Part shown: positions 1 through 6,431 of the stretch, one piece after another
Layout of the letters: every line of letters starts with the position of its first letter
How positions within the stretch are numbered: the stretch's first letter is position 1
Translations under genes and position numbers: made by a program
Source: Bacteroidia bacterium
Lineage (GTDB): Bacteria > Bacteroidota > Bacteroidia > Bacteroidales > UBA5342
Direction: 5' to 3'
Length of the DNA stretch: 6,513 nt
Assembly: GCA_030433225.1 (NCBI GenBank)
Contig: JAUIMD010000120.1
Location: forward strand, 1 to 6,513
The notes under the pieces: model-generated
Told to the model about the DNA's origin: nothing
The model's input: the letters and a program-made list of their open reading frames with translations, nothing else
The model's database searches: none

Positions 1-573
1 TTTAAATCCTACTGCAGAGGTTAGTCCGCTGGCCATTTTCCGGTGACTTTGCGATTCGGTGGTACGCGCTCCAATGGCAGTCCACGAAAACAAGTCCTGA
101 ATGTAGGGAGGCGTAACAATATCCAACGCTTCACCCGCTGCAGGCAAGCCCAACTCTGCTACAAAGGTCAGCAACTCACGCGAACGACGCAATCCTTCTT
201 CCAACTGCGCACTGTCATCCAAATACGGATCCATAATTAAACCCTGCCAGCCCGTTGTGGTACGCGGCTTTTCAAAATATACACGCATACACAGGTACAG
301 GTTATCCTTAACTTCGTCTGCCAGCTTTTTTAATTTGGTAGCATACTCTTTGGCGGCTTTAATGTCATGGATAGAGCAAGGCCCTACCACTACAAAAATG
401 CGTTTATCTTTTTTATGCAGGATATTTTTTACGGTAGTTTGCCCTTCCAGCACTGTGTTGATGATTTTCTCGTTCAGTGGAAATTCATTTTTCAGGGCGT
501 TGGGGCTTAATATGCGTTGTTCGGCCTTAATATTCAGGTTCTCAATACGTAAATCAGTCATTGCTTCTATCAT
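1..573 (-). CDS. Class I 3-deoxy-7-phosphoheptulonate (DAHP) synthase, partial: C-terminus off the left edge
   Basis: The enzyme condenses phosphoenolpyruvate and erythrose 4-phosphate to DAHP, the first step of the cytosolic shikimate pathway. The frame runs open from the ATG at 573 to the window edge, giving the first 191 residues of a family usually near 350 aa. Visible motifs match E. coli AroG with an offset of about five residues: GPCSIHD (64-70) with C66 as the likely metal ligand, MRVYFEKPRTT (96-106) with R97, K102 and R104 for phosphate binding, GLPAAGE, GARTTESQSHR (168-178) with R170, and GFK ending at K191. From memory of AroG, T185 sits where S180 lines the Phe pocket. Paralogue and feedback specificity (Phe, Tyr or Trp) cannot be decided here, so no symbol is given. 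ATG 573 is preferred, though ATG 561 is possible. A purine-rich AGGAAGGGAG lies about 12 nt upstream, rather far for a Shine-Dalgarno. The gene is divergent from the ABC-F gene. Confidence 0.95.
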   Translation of the reverse strand, partial: MIEAMTDLRIENLNIKAEQRILSPNALKNEFPLNEKIINTVLEGQTTVKNILHKKDKRIFVVVGPCSIHDIKAAKEYATKLKKLADEVKDNLYLCMRVYFEKPRTTTGWQGLIMDPYLDDSAQLEEGLRRSRELLTFVAELGLPAAGEALDIVTPPYIQDLFSWTAIGARTTESQSHRKMASGLTSAVGFK

Positions 574-750
574 TGTTGGATGTTGCTCCCTTCCTAACGT
601 TAATTTAAACTAAATACAGCGCGCGAAAATAATGCTTATTTTGGGTTTTGCCGACAGTTCGTCGCATTTAATTTCACACATCCCCTCTATTCTCAGCCAT
701 CTTCTAAAAAAAACAATGCCGTTTCGTCGTTTTGGGCAGTTCGGCCGCAA

Positions 751-780
751 TTGCAACTCGGCCGTATCTTTCTATATTTG
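751..780 (+). promoter_or_regulatory. Bacteroidota-type promoter for the ABC-F/rlmB unit
   Basis: TTG at 751-753, a 19-nt spacer and TATATTTG at 773-780 match exactly the Bacteroidota housekeeping promoter pattern TTG-N19-TAnnTTTG. Transcription would begin near 785-788, giving a leader of about 40 nt before the ATG at 828. The motif match is seen directly; use as a promoter is inferred from position and phylum. Confidence 0.75.
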
Positions 781-827
781 CAGCAATTTTAATCCCTCCA
801 TAAAAGGGGACAAGTTCAAAATTGGGT

Positions 828-2762
828 ATGGTTTCAGCAGATAAACTCAGTGTATTTTTTGGTGGTTTCACCTTGTTTAATGATGTTTCTTTTCTTATTA
901 ACAAAAGGGATAGGATTGGCCTTGTGGGTAAAAACGGGGCCGGAAAAACTACACTTTTAAAATTGCTGACAGGTGCCATGCAACCCACATCGGGCAGCAT
1001 TACCGGCCCTAAAGACATTACCATTGGTCACCTCCCCCAGCACCTGCACTACAACGACGACGAAACAGTAATGAAGGAAGCCCTAAAGGCTTTTGCCCAT
1101 TTGCAGGAAATTAAAAACGAGGCGGATTACCTGAACAATCAACTGGCAGAACGTACCGATTACGAATCGGATGCGTACATGGAGCTGATTGAAAAAGCCA
1201 GCCATGCCAGTGAACGCTTTGCTTTACTGGGGGGAAACGATTTTACCGGGGAAACCGAAAAGGTGTTGCTGGGACTTGGTTTTACCCGCGACGATTTACA
1301 ACGTCCTACGAAAGAATTTTCGGGTGGATGGCGTATGCGGATTGAGTTAGCAAAAGTACTGCTGCAAAAGCCCGATTTGCTTTTATTGGATGAACCCACC
1401 AACCACCTGGATATTGAGTCGATTCAATGGCTGGAGAACTTTCTGATTAACTATTTCGGAGCGGTTGTTTTGGTATCGCACGACAAGGCTTTTTTGGATA
1501 ACATCACCACGCGTACCATCGAAATTTCGCTGGGTAAAATCTACGATTACAAATCCAACTACTCTAAATACCTGGTTTTAAGAGCTGAGCGTCGTGAACA
1601 ACAATTGCGCGCGTACGAAAACCAGCAGAAAATGATTAAAGATACGGAAGATTTTATTGAACGTTTTCGGTATAAAGCCACCAAAGCCGTGCAGGTGCAG
1701 TCGCGCATCAAACACCTCGAAAAAATTGACCGCATTGAGGTGGACGAAGAAGACAATTCGCGCCTCCGTTTAAAATTCCCCCCTGCCCCTCGTGCGGGTT
1801 CCATTATTCTGGAAGCCGAAAACTATTCGGTGGGATACGGTGATTTCATGGTGCTGAAAGACGTGGATCTGATGATTGAAAATGGCGAAAAAGTGGCCTT
1901 TGTCGGTAAAAACGGGGAAGGGAAATCCACCCTGATAAAAGCCATTATGAACCAGTTGGAAGGCAGCGGAAAATGGAAACCCGGCCACAATGTTTTGCCC
2001 GGATATTTTGCTCAAAACCAGGCAGAACAACTCAATGGCGAACTAACGGTTTTTGACACGATAGACCATGTTGCGGTAGGCGATATCCGCACGAAAATAC
2101 GCGATATTCTGGGCGCCTTTATGTTTGGTGGTGAAGAAGCCGACAAAAAAGTGAAAGTCCTTTCCGGTGGAGAACGTTCAAGGCTTGCCATGATAAAACT
2201 GCTGCTGGAGCCTGTTAATTTCCTGGTATTGGATGAACCGACCAACCACCTCGATATTCGCTCCAAAGAAATTCTTAAACAAGCCATTAAAGAGTTTGAT
2301 GGCACCGCGGTGGTCGTTTCGCACGACCGGGATTTTCTGGAAGGCCTGGTGGACAAGGTATACGAATTTGGTGGCGGAAAAATAAAAGAACATTTAGGGG
2401 GTATTTATGACTTTTTGCGCAGTAAAAATGTTGAAAACCTGCGCGAACTGGAACGCAGAACCCCATTAACCGAAGCTGCCCCTAAACAAAAAACGGCCTC
2501 CAAAGAAAGTTTCCAGGAACGCAAAGCCCTTAACCGCGAAATTAAAAAGGCCGAAAAGGAATTGGAGCAATGCGAAAAAAGAGTCGCCAAGCTGGAAAAC
2601 GAGCAGGCTGGCTTAAATAAAAAACTGGCCAACCCCGATAATGCCATGGATCATGACCTTTACAAACGTTTTCGTGAAGTAGAGATTATGCTGGAAAAGG
2701 AAATGGAAAAATGGGAAAAAGCCCAGGAGAATTTAGACAAAATTTCATCACAACTTAATTAA
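828..2762 (+). CDS. ABC-F family ATPase (YheS/Uup-like translation factor)
   Basis: This 644-aa soluble protein has two ATP-binding cassettes and no membrane segments, the ABC-F plan of factors that bind the ribosomal E site and act on stalled or difficult translation. Cassette 1 has Walker A GKNGAGKTT (34-42), signature SGG (165-167), Walker B with D188/E189 and switch H218. Cassette 2 has GKNGEGKST (360-368), SGGER (446-450), D469/E470 and H499. Both carry the ABC-F hallmark DEPTNHLDI. The linker at about 235-300 includes RFRYKATKAVQVQSRIKHLEK, close to the P-site tRNA interaction motif of E. coli YheS as I remember it. Residues from about 560 to the end form a charged coiled coil, as in Uup/YheS. 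The ATG at 828 is chosen over a TTG at 822 because it is conventional and gives the usual MVSADKLSVFFGG start. A housekeeping role is more likely than antibiotic resistance, given length, coiled-coil tail and context, but this is inferred. Confidence 0.95.
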   Translation: MVSADKLSVFFGGFTLFNDVSFLINKRDRIGLVGKNGAGKTTLLKLLTGAMQPTSGSITGPKDITIGHLPQHLHYNDDETVMKEALKAFAHLQEIKNEADYLNNQLAERTDYESDAYMELIEKASHASERFALLGGNDFTGETEKVLLGLGFTRDDLQRPTKEFSGGWRMRIELAKVLLQKPDLLLLDEPTNHLDIESIQWLENFLINYFGAVVLVSHDKAFLDNITTRTIEISLGKIYDYKSNYSKYLVLRAERREQQLRAYENQQKMIKDTEDFIERFRYKATKAVQVQSRIKHLEKIDRIEVDEEDNSRLRLKFPPAPRAGSIILEAENYSVGYGDFMVLKDVDLMIENGEKVAFVGKNGEGKSTLIKAIMNQLEGSGKWKPGHNVLPGYFAQNQAEQLNGELTVFDTIDHVAVGDIRTKIRDILGAFMFGGEEADKKVKVLSGGERSRLAMIKLLLEPVNFLVLDEPTNHLDIRSKEILKQAIKEFDGTAVVVSHDRDFLEGLVDKVYEFGGGKIKEHLGGIYDFLRSKNVENLRELERRTPLTEAAPKQKTASKESFQERKALNREIKKAEKELEQCEKRVAKLENEQAGLNKKLANPDNAMDHDLYKRFREVEIMLEKEMEKWEKAQENLDKISSQLN

Positions 2763-2769
2763 AAAGCAC

Positions 2770-3549
2770 ATGCAAAAGCCCCGTAAATTTTATCCGCCAA
2801 AAAAGGAGAAAAGACCCGATCTGGAATACATTTTTGGCATTCGTGCGGTGATGGAAGCCATAACTGCCGGTAAGGATTTTGAGAAGATTTTTATAAAAAA
2901 AGACCTAAAAGGTGAATTGGTGTCCGAGCTCAAAGACCTGTTGGGAAATACCAGCATTCCGGTTCAAAAAGTACCCATCGAAAAACTGAACCGTATCACT
3001 CAAAAAAATCACCAGGGGGTAATTGGGTGGGCCTCTCCGGTGCAATACCAAAACATTTCCGACATTATCCCCACGCTTTTTGAGAATGGGAAAGAACCCC
3101 TGATTGTGGTGTTGGATGGCATTACCGATGTGCGCAATTTTGGTGCCATTGCCCGAACTGCCGATGGAGCCGGGGTAGATGCTATTCTGGTATCTTCCAA
3201 AAACTCAGCTGCCATTACGCCGGATGCTGTAAAAACCTCGGCCGGTGCTCTGCTGAGCATTCCTGTTTGCCGCACGCCCGATTTAGTAAGAGCGGTTAAA
3301 GAACTGAAAAACTCCGGATTAAAGGTGGTAGCGGCCAGCGAAAAAACGTCCGACAACTACACAACGGCGTCCTTAACCGGGCCTCTTGCCCTGGTGATGG
3401 GGGCAGAAGATGTGGGGGTTTCCGATGAAATTTTAGAAATAACCGACCAGTTATTGTCCATCCCCATGTTGGGGAAAATTGGTTCCTTAAACGTTTCGGT
3501 TGCTGCCGGTATTTTATTGTACGAGGTGGTTCGTCAGCAAACATTATAA
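2770..3549 (+). CDS. rlmB: TrmH/SpoU-family 23S rRNA (guanosine-2'-O-)-methyltransferase RlmB
   Basis: RlmB transfers a methyl group from S-adenosylmethionine to the ribose 2'-OH of a P-loop guanosine in 23S rRNA (G2251 in E. coli). The 259-aa protein opens with a basic tail, then an L30e-like substrate-binding domain starting at YIFGIRAVMEAI (20-31), then the knotted SPOUT domain from about 109. Motif 1 has N123 and R129 in NFGAIARTA, with R129 the likely catalytic arginine. Motif 2 is VMGAEDVGV with E213. Motif 3 is GSLNVSVAAG with S239 and N241. Length is near that of E. coli RlmB (about 243 aa). The ATG lies 7 nt after the ABC-F stop, so the two are almost certainly cotranscribed. A tRNA-methylating SpoU paralogue cannot be fully excluded, but the N-terminal domain and FGIRAV motif favour RlmB. 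Confidence 0.92.
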   Translation: MQKPRKFYPPKKEKRPDLEYIFGIRAVMEAITAGKDFEKIFIKKDLKGELVSELKDLLGNTSIPVQKVPIEKLNRITQKNHQGVIGWASPVQYQNISDIIPTLFENGKEPLIVVLDGITDVRNFGAIARTADGAGVDAILVSSKNSAAITPDAVKTSAGALLSIPVCRTPDLVRAVKELKNSGLKVVAASEKTSDNYTTASLTGPLALVMGAEDVGVSDEILEITDQLLSIPMLGKIGSLNVSVAAGILLYEVVRQQTL

Positions 3550-3551
3550 GT

Positions 3552-3581
3552 GGGTAAACCGGCTATAAAACCGGTTTACTC
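3552..3581. terminator. Hairpin between convergent genes, likely bidirectional terminator
   Basis: GTAAACCGG (3554-3562) pairs perfectly with CCGGTTTAC (3571-3579) across an 8-nt loop. On the plus strand the stem extends by a G-U and a G-C pair to 3552/3581. It fills the 38-nt gap between the rlmB stop and the stop of the opposing SDR gene. No uridine run follows on either side, so it is not a textbook intrinsic terminator. Placement and stem strength support termination or 3'-end protection. Confidence 0.65.
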
Positions 3582-3587
3582 TTCACA

Positions 3588-4187
3588 CTAATAAATTCGT
3601 ATTACCTCCCCATTTACAAGACCTTCCACACTTTTCACGAAGCCGGAAACGGCTTGTTGCATGGTAATCGGTACATGACCCGGGAATGCTGCACTTAACC
3701 GTTCTGCGGAGTCTTCCACCAAACCGGGAGCGACTACATTAATTCTGAAATTCCCTTGTTCTTCCATGGCTACCGCTTTCGCCCAGCTGTTAATGGCTCC
3801 GTTGGCCAACGCCGATCCTGATGTTTTAGGTACAGGATCATCCGCCAAAATGCCGGTAATTAAGGTAAATGAACCACCCCTGGTGAGGTACTCTTTTCCG
3901 ATGCGAACCAGGTTAACCTGCCCCATAAGCTTGTTCTGAATGCCAATGTAGTAATCTGCTTCGGACATATCCCGAAAATACCCTTTCCCTACGCTGCCGG
4001 CGGCACAAATAACCGCATCCACCGTACCCACGGTTTGGTACATTTTTTCTATAGTTTCGGGTTTCGAAATATCCACCAACACATCTCCTTTAGTTCTGCC
4101 GGCCACCAGCACTTCATGTTTTTTTTGCAACTCTTTTACCACGGCACGTCCAATGGTTCCGTTTCCCCCAACAATAAGTATTTTCAT
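3588..4187 (-). CDS. Short-chain dehydrogenase/reductase-like protein lacking the catalytic triad (Lin1944-like)
   Basis: This 199-aa single-domain Rossmann protein is shorter than classical SDRs (about 250 aa). It begins with the nucleotide-binding motif GGNGTIG (7-13), followed by AGR (29-31), whose arginine after strand 2 hints at NADP(H), an acidic D39 after strand 3, and CAAG (61-64) in place of the usual NNAG. The active site is degenerate: the serine strand reads LITGIL (T111, G112), and the YxxxK position, aligned through ANGAINSWAKAVA, reads S125 and N129. The family I recall with this pattern is the Lin1944-like SDR subgroup, whose function is undetermined. The later VVAPGLVEDSAE matches the SDR 'PG' segment. 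The start at 4187 places the glycine motif normally. The gene is convergent with rlmB and divergent from panB. It could be a reductase with a different mechanism or a cofactor-sensing protein; no substrate can be named. Confidence 0.85.
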   Translation of the reverse strand: MKILIVGGNGTIGRAVVKELQKKHEVLVAGRTKGDVLVDISKPETIEKMYQTVGTVDAVICAAGSVGKGYFRDMSEADYYIGIQNKLMGQVNLVRIGKEYLTRGGSFTLITGILADDPVPKTSGSALANGAINSWAKAVAMEEQGNFRINVVAPGLVEDSAERLSAAFPGHVPITMQQAVSGFVKSVEGLVNGEVIRIY

Positions 4188-4242
4188 AATTGTATTTTTT
4201 ATAATGGCATTTTTTTCGGTACCCTTTTAAAGGGCGCGTCCA

Positions 4243-4270
4243 CAAAAATAAAAAAATTGCCAATTGCCAA
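4243..4270 (-). promoter_or_regulatory. Predicted promoter of the SDR-like gene
   Basis: Read on the minus strand, TATTTTTG (4250 down to 4243) matches TAnnTTTG exactly, and TTG (4270 to 4268) lies 17 nt upstream. That spacing is at the short end of what is accepted for Bacteroidota. It implies a leader of roughly 45-50 nt before the ATG at 4187. The A/T-rich tract raises the chance of a random match to the -7 box. Confidence 0.55.
4255..4268. repeat. Tandem 7-nt direct repeat AATTGCC x2 between divergent promoters
   Basis: AATTGCC occurs twice head to tail (4255-4261 and 4262-4268) and is followed by AA. It lies inside the spacer of the minus-strand promoter and contains the TTG of the plus-strand promoter. 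It could be an operator half-site pair, or just short low-complexity sequence. Only the repeat itself is certain. Confidence 0.4.
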
Positions 4271-4285
4271 GATTTTGTAAATTTG
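4257..4285 (+). promoter_or_regulatory. Predicted promoter of panB and downstream genes
   Basis: TTG (4257-4259), an 18-nt spacer and TAAATTTG (4278-4285) match the Bacteroidota promoter pattern. Transcription would start near 4290-4293, leaving only about 13-16 nt before the panB ATG. That is too short for a riboswitch or attenuator, so control should be at initiation. Confidence 0.7.
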
Positions 4286-4305
4286 GACACACTAAAATTT
4301 AGATT

Positions 4306-5121
4306 ATGTCTGTACACGCTGAACGACGCAAAGTTACTACCCACCGGCTTTCTGAGATGAAATTGCGGGGTGAAAAAATATCCATGTTGACCGCTTACGA
4401 TTTTTCAATGGCAAAAATTGTAGACCAGGCCGGGGTGGATGTAATTTTGGTCGGAGATTCTGCATCTAACGTAATGGCGGGACACGAAACTACCCTGCCC
4501 ATTACCCTTGATAATATGATTTACCACGGAAGCTCGGTGGTGCGTGCGGTAGAAACCGCGCTGGTTGTGGTGGATTTGCCCTTTGGATCGTACCAGGGAA
4601 ATTCCAAAGAAGCCCTGAGTTCGGCCGTTCGCATTATGAAAGAAACCCATGCCGATGCAGTAAAACTGGAGGGTGGTAAAGAGGTGATTGATTCGGTTCA
4701 CCGTATCCTTTCGGCCGGTATTCCGGTAATGGGACATTTGGGATTGATGCCACAATCCATCCACAAATTTGGTACTTATGTTGTGCGTGCCAAGGAAAAA
4801 GATGAAGCCGAAAAACTAATCAGCGATGCCAAATTGCTGGAAGAAGCCGGGTGCTTTGCCATTGTACTGGAAAAAATTCCATCCAAACTGGCTGGCCAGG
4901 TAGCGGCAGAACTTTCCATCCCCATTATTGGGATTGGAGCCGGTAACAAGGTGGATGGGCAAGTGCTGGTAGTGCACGATATGCTGGGGATTAACCAGGA
5001 GTTCAGTCCGCGTTTTTTACGGCGTTACCATAACCTGTACTCCGAAATGAAGGGCGCCATCGAAAATTACGTACACGATGTAAAATCGATGGATTTTCCG
5101 AACGAAAGAGAGATGTACTAA
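4306..5121 (+). CDS. panB: 3-methyl-2-oxobutanoate hydroxymethyltransferase (ketopantoate hydroxymethyltransferase)
   Basis: PanB adds a hydroxymethyl group from 5,10-methylenetetrahydrofolate to 2-oxoisovalerate, giving ketopantoate, the first committed step of pantothenate and CoA synthesis in the cytosol. The 271-aa length is normal for this decameric TIM-barrel family. Visible motifs are MLTAYD (27-32), VGDS with D51, DLPFGSYQ with D90 (D51 and D90 being the Mg2+-site aspartates, D45 and D84 in E. coli), KLEGG with K120 and E122 for ketoacid binding, MGHLGLMPQS, VLEKIP with E189 (E. coli catalytic base E181), and GIGAGNKVDGQVLV. No key residue is missing. The ATG at 4306 gives the usual start. 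It is the first gene of a same-strand run, with the rluA-like gene 26 nt downstream. panC and panD are not in the window. Confidence 0.97.
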   Translation: MSVHAERRKVTTHRLSEMKLRGEKISMLTAYDFSMAKIVDQAGVDVILVGDSASNVMAGHETTLPITLDNMIYHGSSVVRAVETALVVVDLPFGSYQGNSKEALSSAVRIMKETHADAVKLEGGKEVIDSVHRILSAGIPVMGHLGLMPQSIHKFGTYVVRAKEKDEAEKLISDAKLLEEAGCFAIVLEKIPSKLAGQVAAELSIPIIGIGAGNKVDGQVLVVHDMLGINQEFSPRFLRRYHNLYSEMKGAIENYVHDVKSMDFPNEREMY

Positions 5122-5147
5122 TTCCTCAATTTTAAAAAACTATTCAT

Positions 5148-5846
5148 TTGAGCGCGCAAAATCAAAAGCTTAGCATTCTGTACGAAGACAACCACATTAT
5201 TGCGGTTAATAAGTCGGTTTCGGATTTGGTACAGGGCGATAAAACCGGCGATGTTACGCTAGCCGATAAAGTGAAAGCCTACATCAAACAAAAATACAAT
5301 AAGCCCGGCGATGTATATTTAGGCGTGGTACACCGGCTTGATCGACCGGTGAGTGGCGTGGTGTTGTATGCCCGTACTTCAAAAGCGGCCACCCGCCTGA
5401 GCAAAATGTTTCACGATAAGGAGGTTCAAAAAACGTATTGGGCAATAGTGAAAGATAAACCGGCCAACGAATCAGGCAAACTGGAGCACTACCTTACCAA
5501 ACACGAAGGAAAAAACAAGTCGTACGCCAGCGAAAAGGAGAAACCCGGTTCCAAAAAAGCCATCTTGAATTATTCGCTACTGGCAGGTTTAAACCATTAT
5601 TATTTATTGGAGGTAGATTTGGAAACAGGACGTCACCACCAGATACGGTGTCAACTGGCCAAAATCGGCTCCCCCATTAAAGGAGATTTAAAGTATGGAT
5701 TTAACCGGTCCAACGAGGATGGAGGCATTGGCCTGCACGCCAGAAAAATTTCCTTCATCCACCCGGTAAAAAAGGAAGAAATTACCATTGTTGCCCCTCC
5801 TCCAAAGGATGTATTGTGGAACGAATTTTTACACGCCCTTAAATAA
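5148..5846 (+). CDS. RluA-family RNA pseudouridine synthase
   Basis: This 232-aa enzyme isomerises specific uridines in rRNA or tRNA to pseudouridine. It has no N-terminal S4 domain, so it resembles the short RluA/TruC type rather than RluC/RluD. Family motifs are LYEDNHIIAVNKS near the N-terminus, VHRLDRPVSG with catalytic D65, KTYWAIV with Y97, and GRHHQIRCQLAKIGSPIKGDLKYG from 161 with R167. A PVSG rather than a TSG follows the catalytic aspartate. The best start is TTG at 5148: no in-frame ATG lies nearby upstream, and the first in-frame ATG downstream would remove the catalytic motif. It lies 26 nt after panB and 24 nt before the next ATG, so cotranscription is likely. The target uridine cannot be inferred from sequence. 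Confidence 0.92.
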   Translation: MSAQNQKLSILYEDNHIIAVNKSVSDLVQGDKTGDVTLADKVKAYIKQKYNKPGDVYLGVVHRLDRPVSGVVLYARTSKAATRLSKMFHDKEVQKTYWAIVKDKPANESGKLEHYLTKHEGKNKSYASEKEKPGSKKAILNYSLLAGLNHYYLLEVDLETGRHHQIRCQLAKIGSPIKGDLKYGFNRSNEDGGIGLHARKISFIHPVKKEEITIVAPPPKDVLWNEFLHALK

Positions 5847-5870
5847 TCCCTCAAACAATTGCAAAATAAG

Positions 5871-6428
5871 ATGCAGAATACAGCCCAACAGTACGACACC
5901 ATAATTCATATTTGTCGCGATATTTTTCAAAAGAAAACCAAAGATTACGGTACCGCCTGGCGCATTTTAAGGCCCACTTCCTTAACCGATCAGATTTTTA
6001 TAAAGGCCAATCGCATTCGTTCGCTGGAAATAAAAAAGATATCAAAGGTAAATGAAGGCATTCGGGATGAATTTATTGGGATTATTAATTACTCCATAAT
6101 GGGAATGATTCAACTGGAAAAGGGCCATGCAGAAGCTATTGACATGGATGCTGCACAGGCGCTGGAGTTGTACGATGCCTATTTTGACACGGCAAAAAAG
6201 CTGATGTTGAAAAAAAACCACGATTACGATGAGGCGTGGCGGAGCATGCGCATCAGTTCGTATACCGATATGATTTTACAAAAATTGCACCGCACCAAAC
6301 AAATTGAAGACAACCAGGGAGCAACCCTAATTTCGGAAGGCATTGATGCCAACTACCTGGATATGATTAATTATGCCGTTTTTGCCATGATTAAGCTGGA
6401 ATTTGGTGACGAATCCCCAACACACTAA
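5871..6428 (+). CDS. DUF1599 / Nmad1-like protein with two tandem copies of the domain
   Basis: This 185-aa, mostly helical, soluble protein has no signal peptide or membrane segment. It consists of two related halves (about residues 8-85 and 101-179). Shared positions include YD, KK, DY (25-26 and 118-119), AWR (29-31 and 122-124), TD (39-40 and 132-133), a K and an R (45/48 and 138/141), EG (62-63 and 156-157), INY (72-74 and 166-168) and a closing LE-G. I recognise this as DUF1599 (PF07659), which I recall being renamed 'nucleotide modification associated domain 1' from phage contexts. The conserved acidic and basic residues could bind metal or nucleotide, but no activity is established here. 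The ATG at 5871 is preferred over a TTG at 5859. It follows the pseudouridine synthase by 24 nt and is followed after 3 nt by a putative membrane-protein gene. Confidence 0.85.
   Translation: MQNTAQQYDTIIHICRDIFQKKTKDYGTAWRILRPTSLTDQIFIKANRIRSLEIKKISKVNEGIRDEFIGIINYSIMGMIQLEKGHAEAIDMDAAQALELYDAYFDTAKKLMLKKNHDYDEAWRSMRISSYTDMILQKLHRTKQIEDNQGATLISEGIDANYLDMINYAVFAMIKLEFGDESPTH
5892..6407 (+). repeat. Internal protein duplication within the DUF1599 gene
   Basis: The halves encoded by about 5892-6125 and 6171-6407 align over about 78 residues with a single one-residue gap, joined by a short linker. Conservation is at protein level: the DNA of the halves has diverged, so the duplication is old rather than a recent tandem copy. 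Confidence 0.8.
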
Positions 6429-6431
6429 CGC

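Noticed and set aside
257..613. Plus-strand 118-aa open frame rich in Phe/Ser/Leu
   Set aside because: It lies antisense to the DAHP synthase reading frame, whose motifs are unmistakable. The plus-strand frames here are shadows with no recognisable family.
624..631. TATTTTCG on the minus strand as -7 box for the DAHP synthase gene
   Set aside because: It departs from TAnnTTTG at one base and has no TTG at the right distance (only TCG about 20 nt upstream), too weak to list as a promoter.
610..681. Possible 23-codon leader peptide upstream of the DAHP synthase gene (minus strand)
   Set aside because: It contains only one Phe and no run of Trp, Tyr or Phe codons, and no alternative hairpins or terminator were seen, so there is no case for attenuation.
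822..827. TTG at 822 as start of the ABC-F protein
   Set aside because: An ATG two codons downstream at 828 gives the conventional family start; the extra residues add nothing recognisable.
632..844. Short plus-strand frame crossing the intergenic region and the ABC-F start
   Set aside because: It overlaps the promoter at 751-780 and the start of the ABC-F gene, has no recognisable motif and no upstream signals.
828..2762. ABC-F protein as an antibiotic-resistance determinant
   Set aside because: Length, YheS-like linker motif, coiled-coil tail and pairing with rlmB fit housekeeping ABC-F proteins; there is no mobile-element context or leader-peptide regulation.
4286..4305. Riboswitch or structured leader ahead of panB
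   Set aside because: The predicted leader is only about 13-16 nt, too short for any known riboswitch or attenuator.
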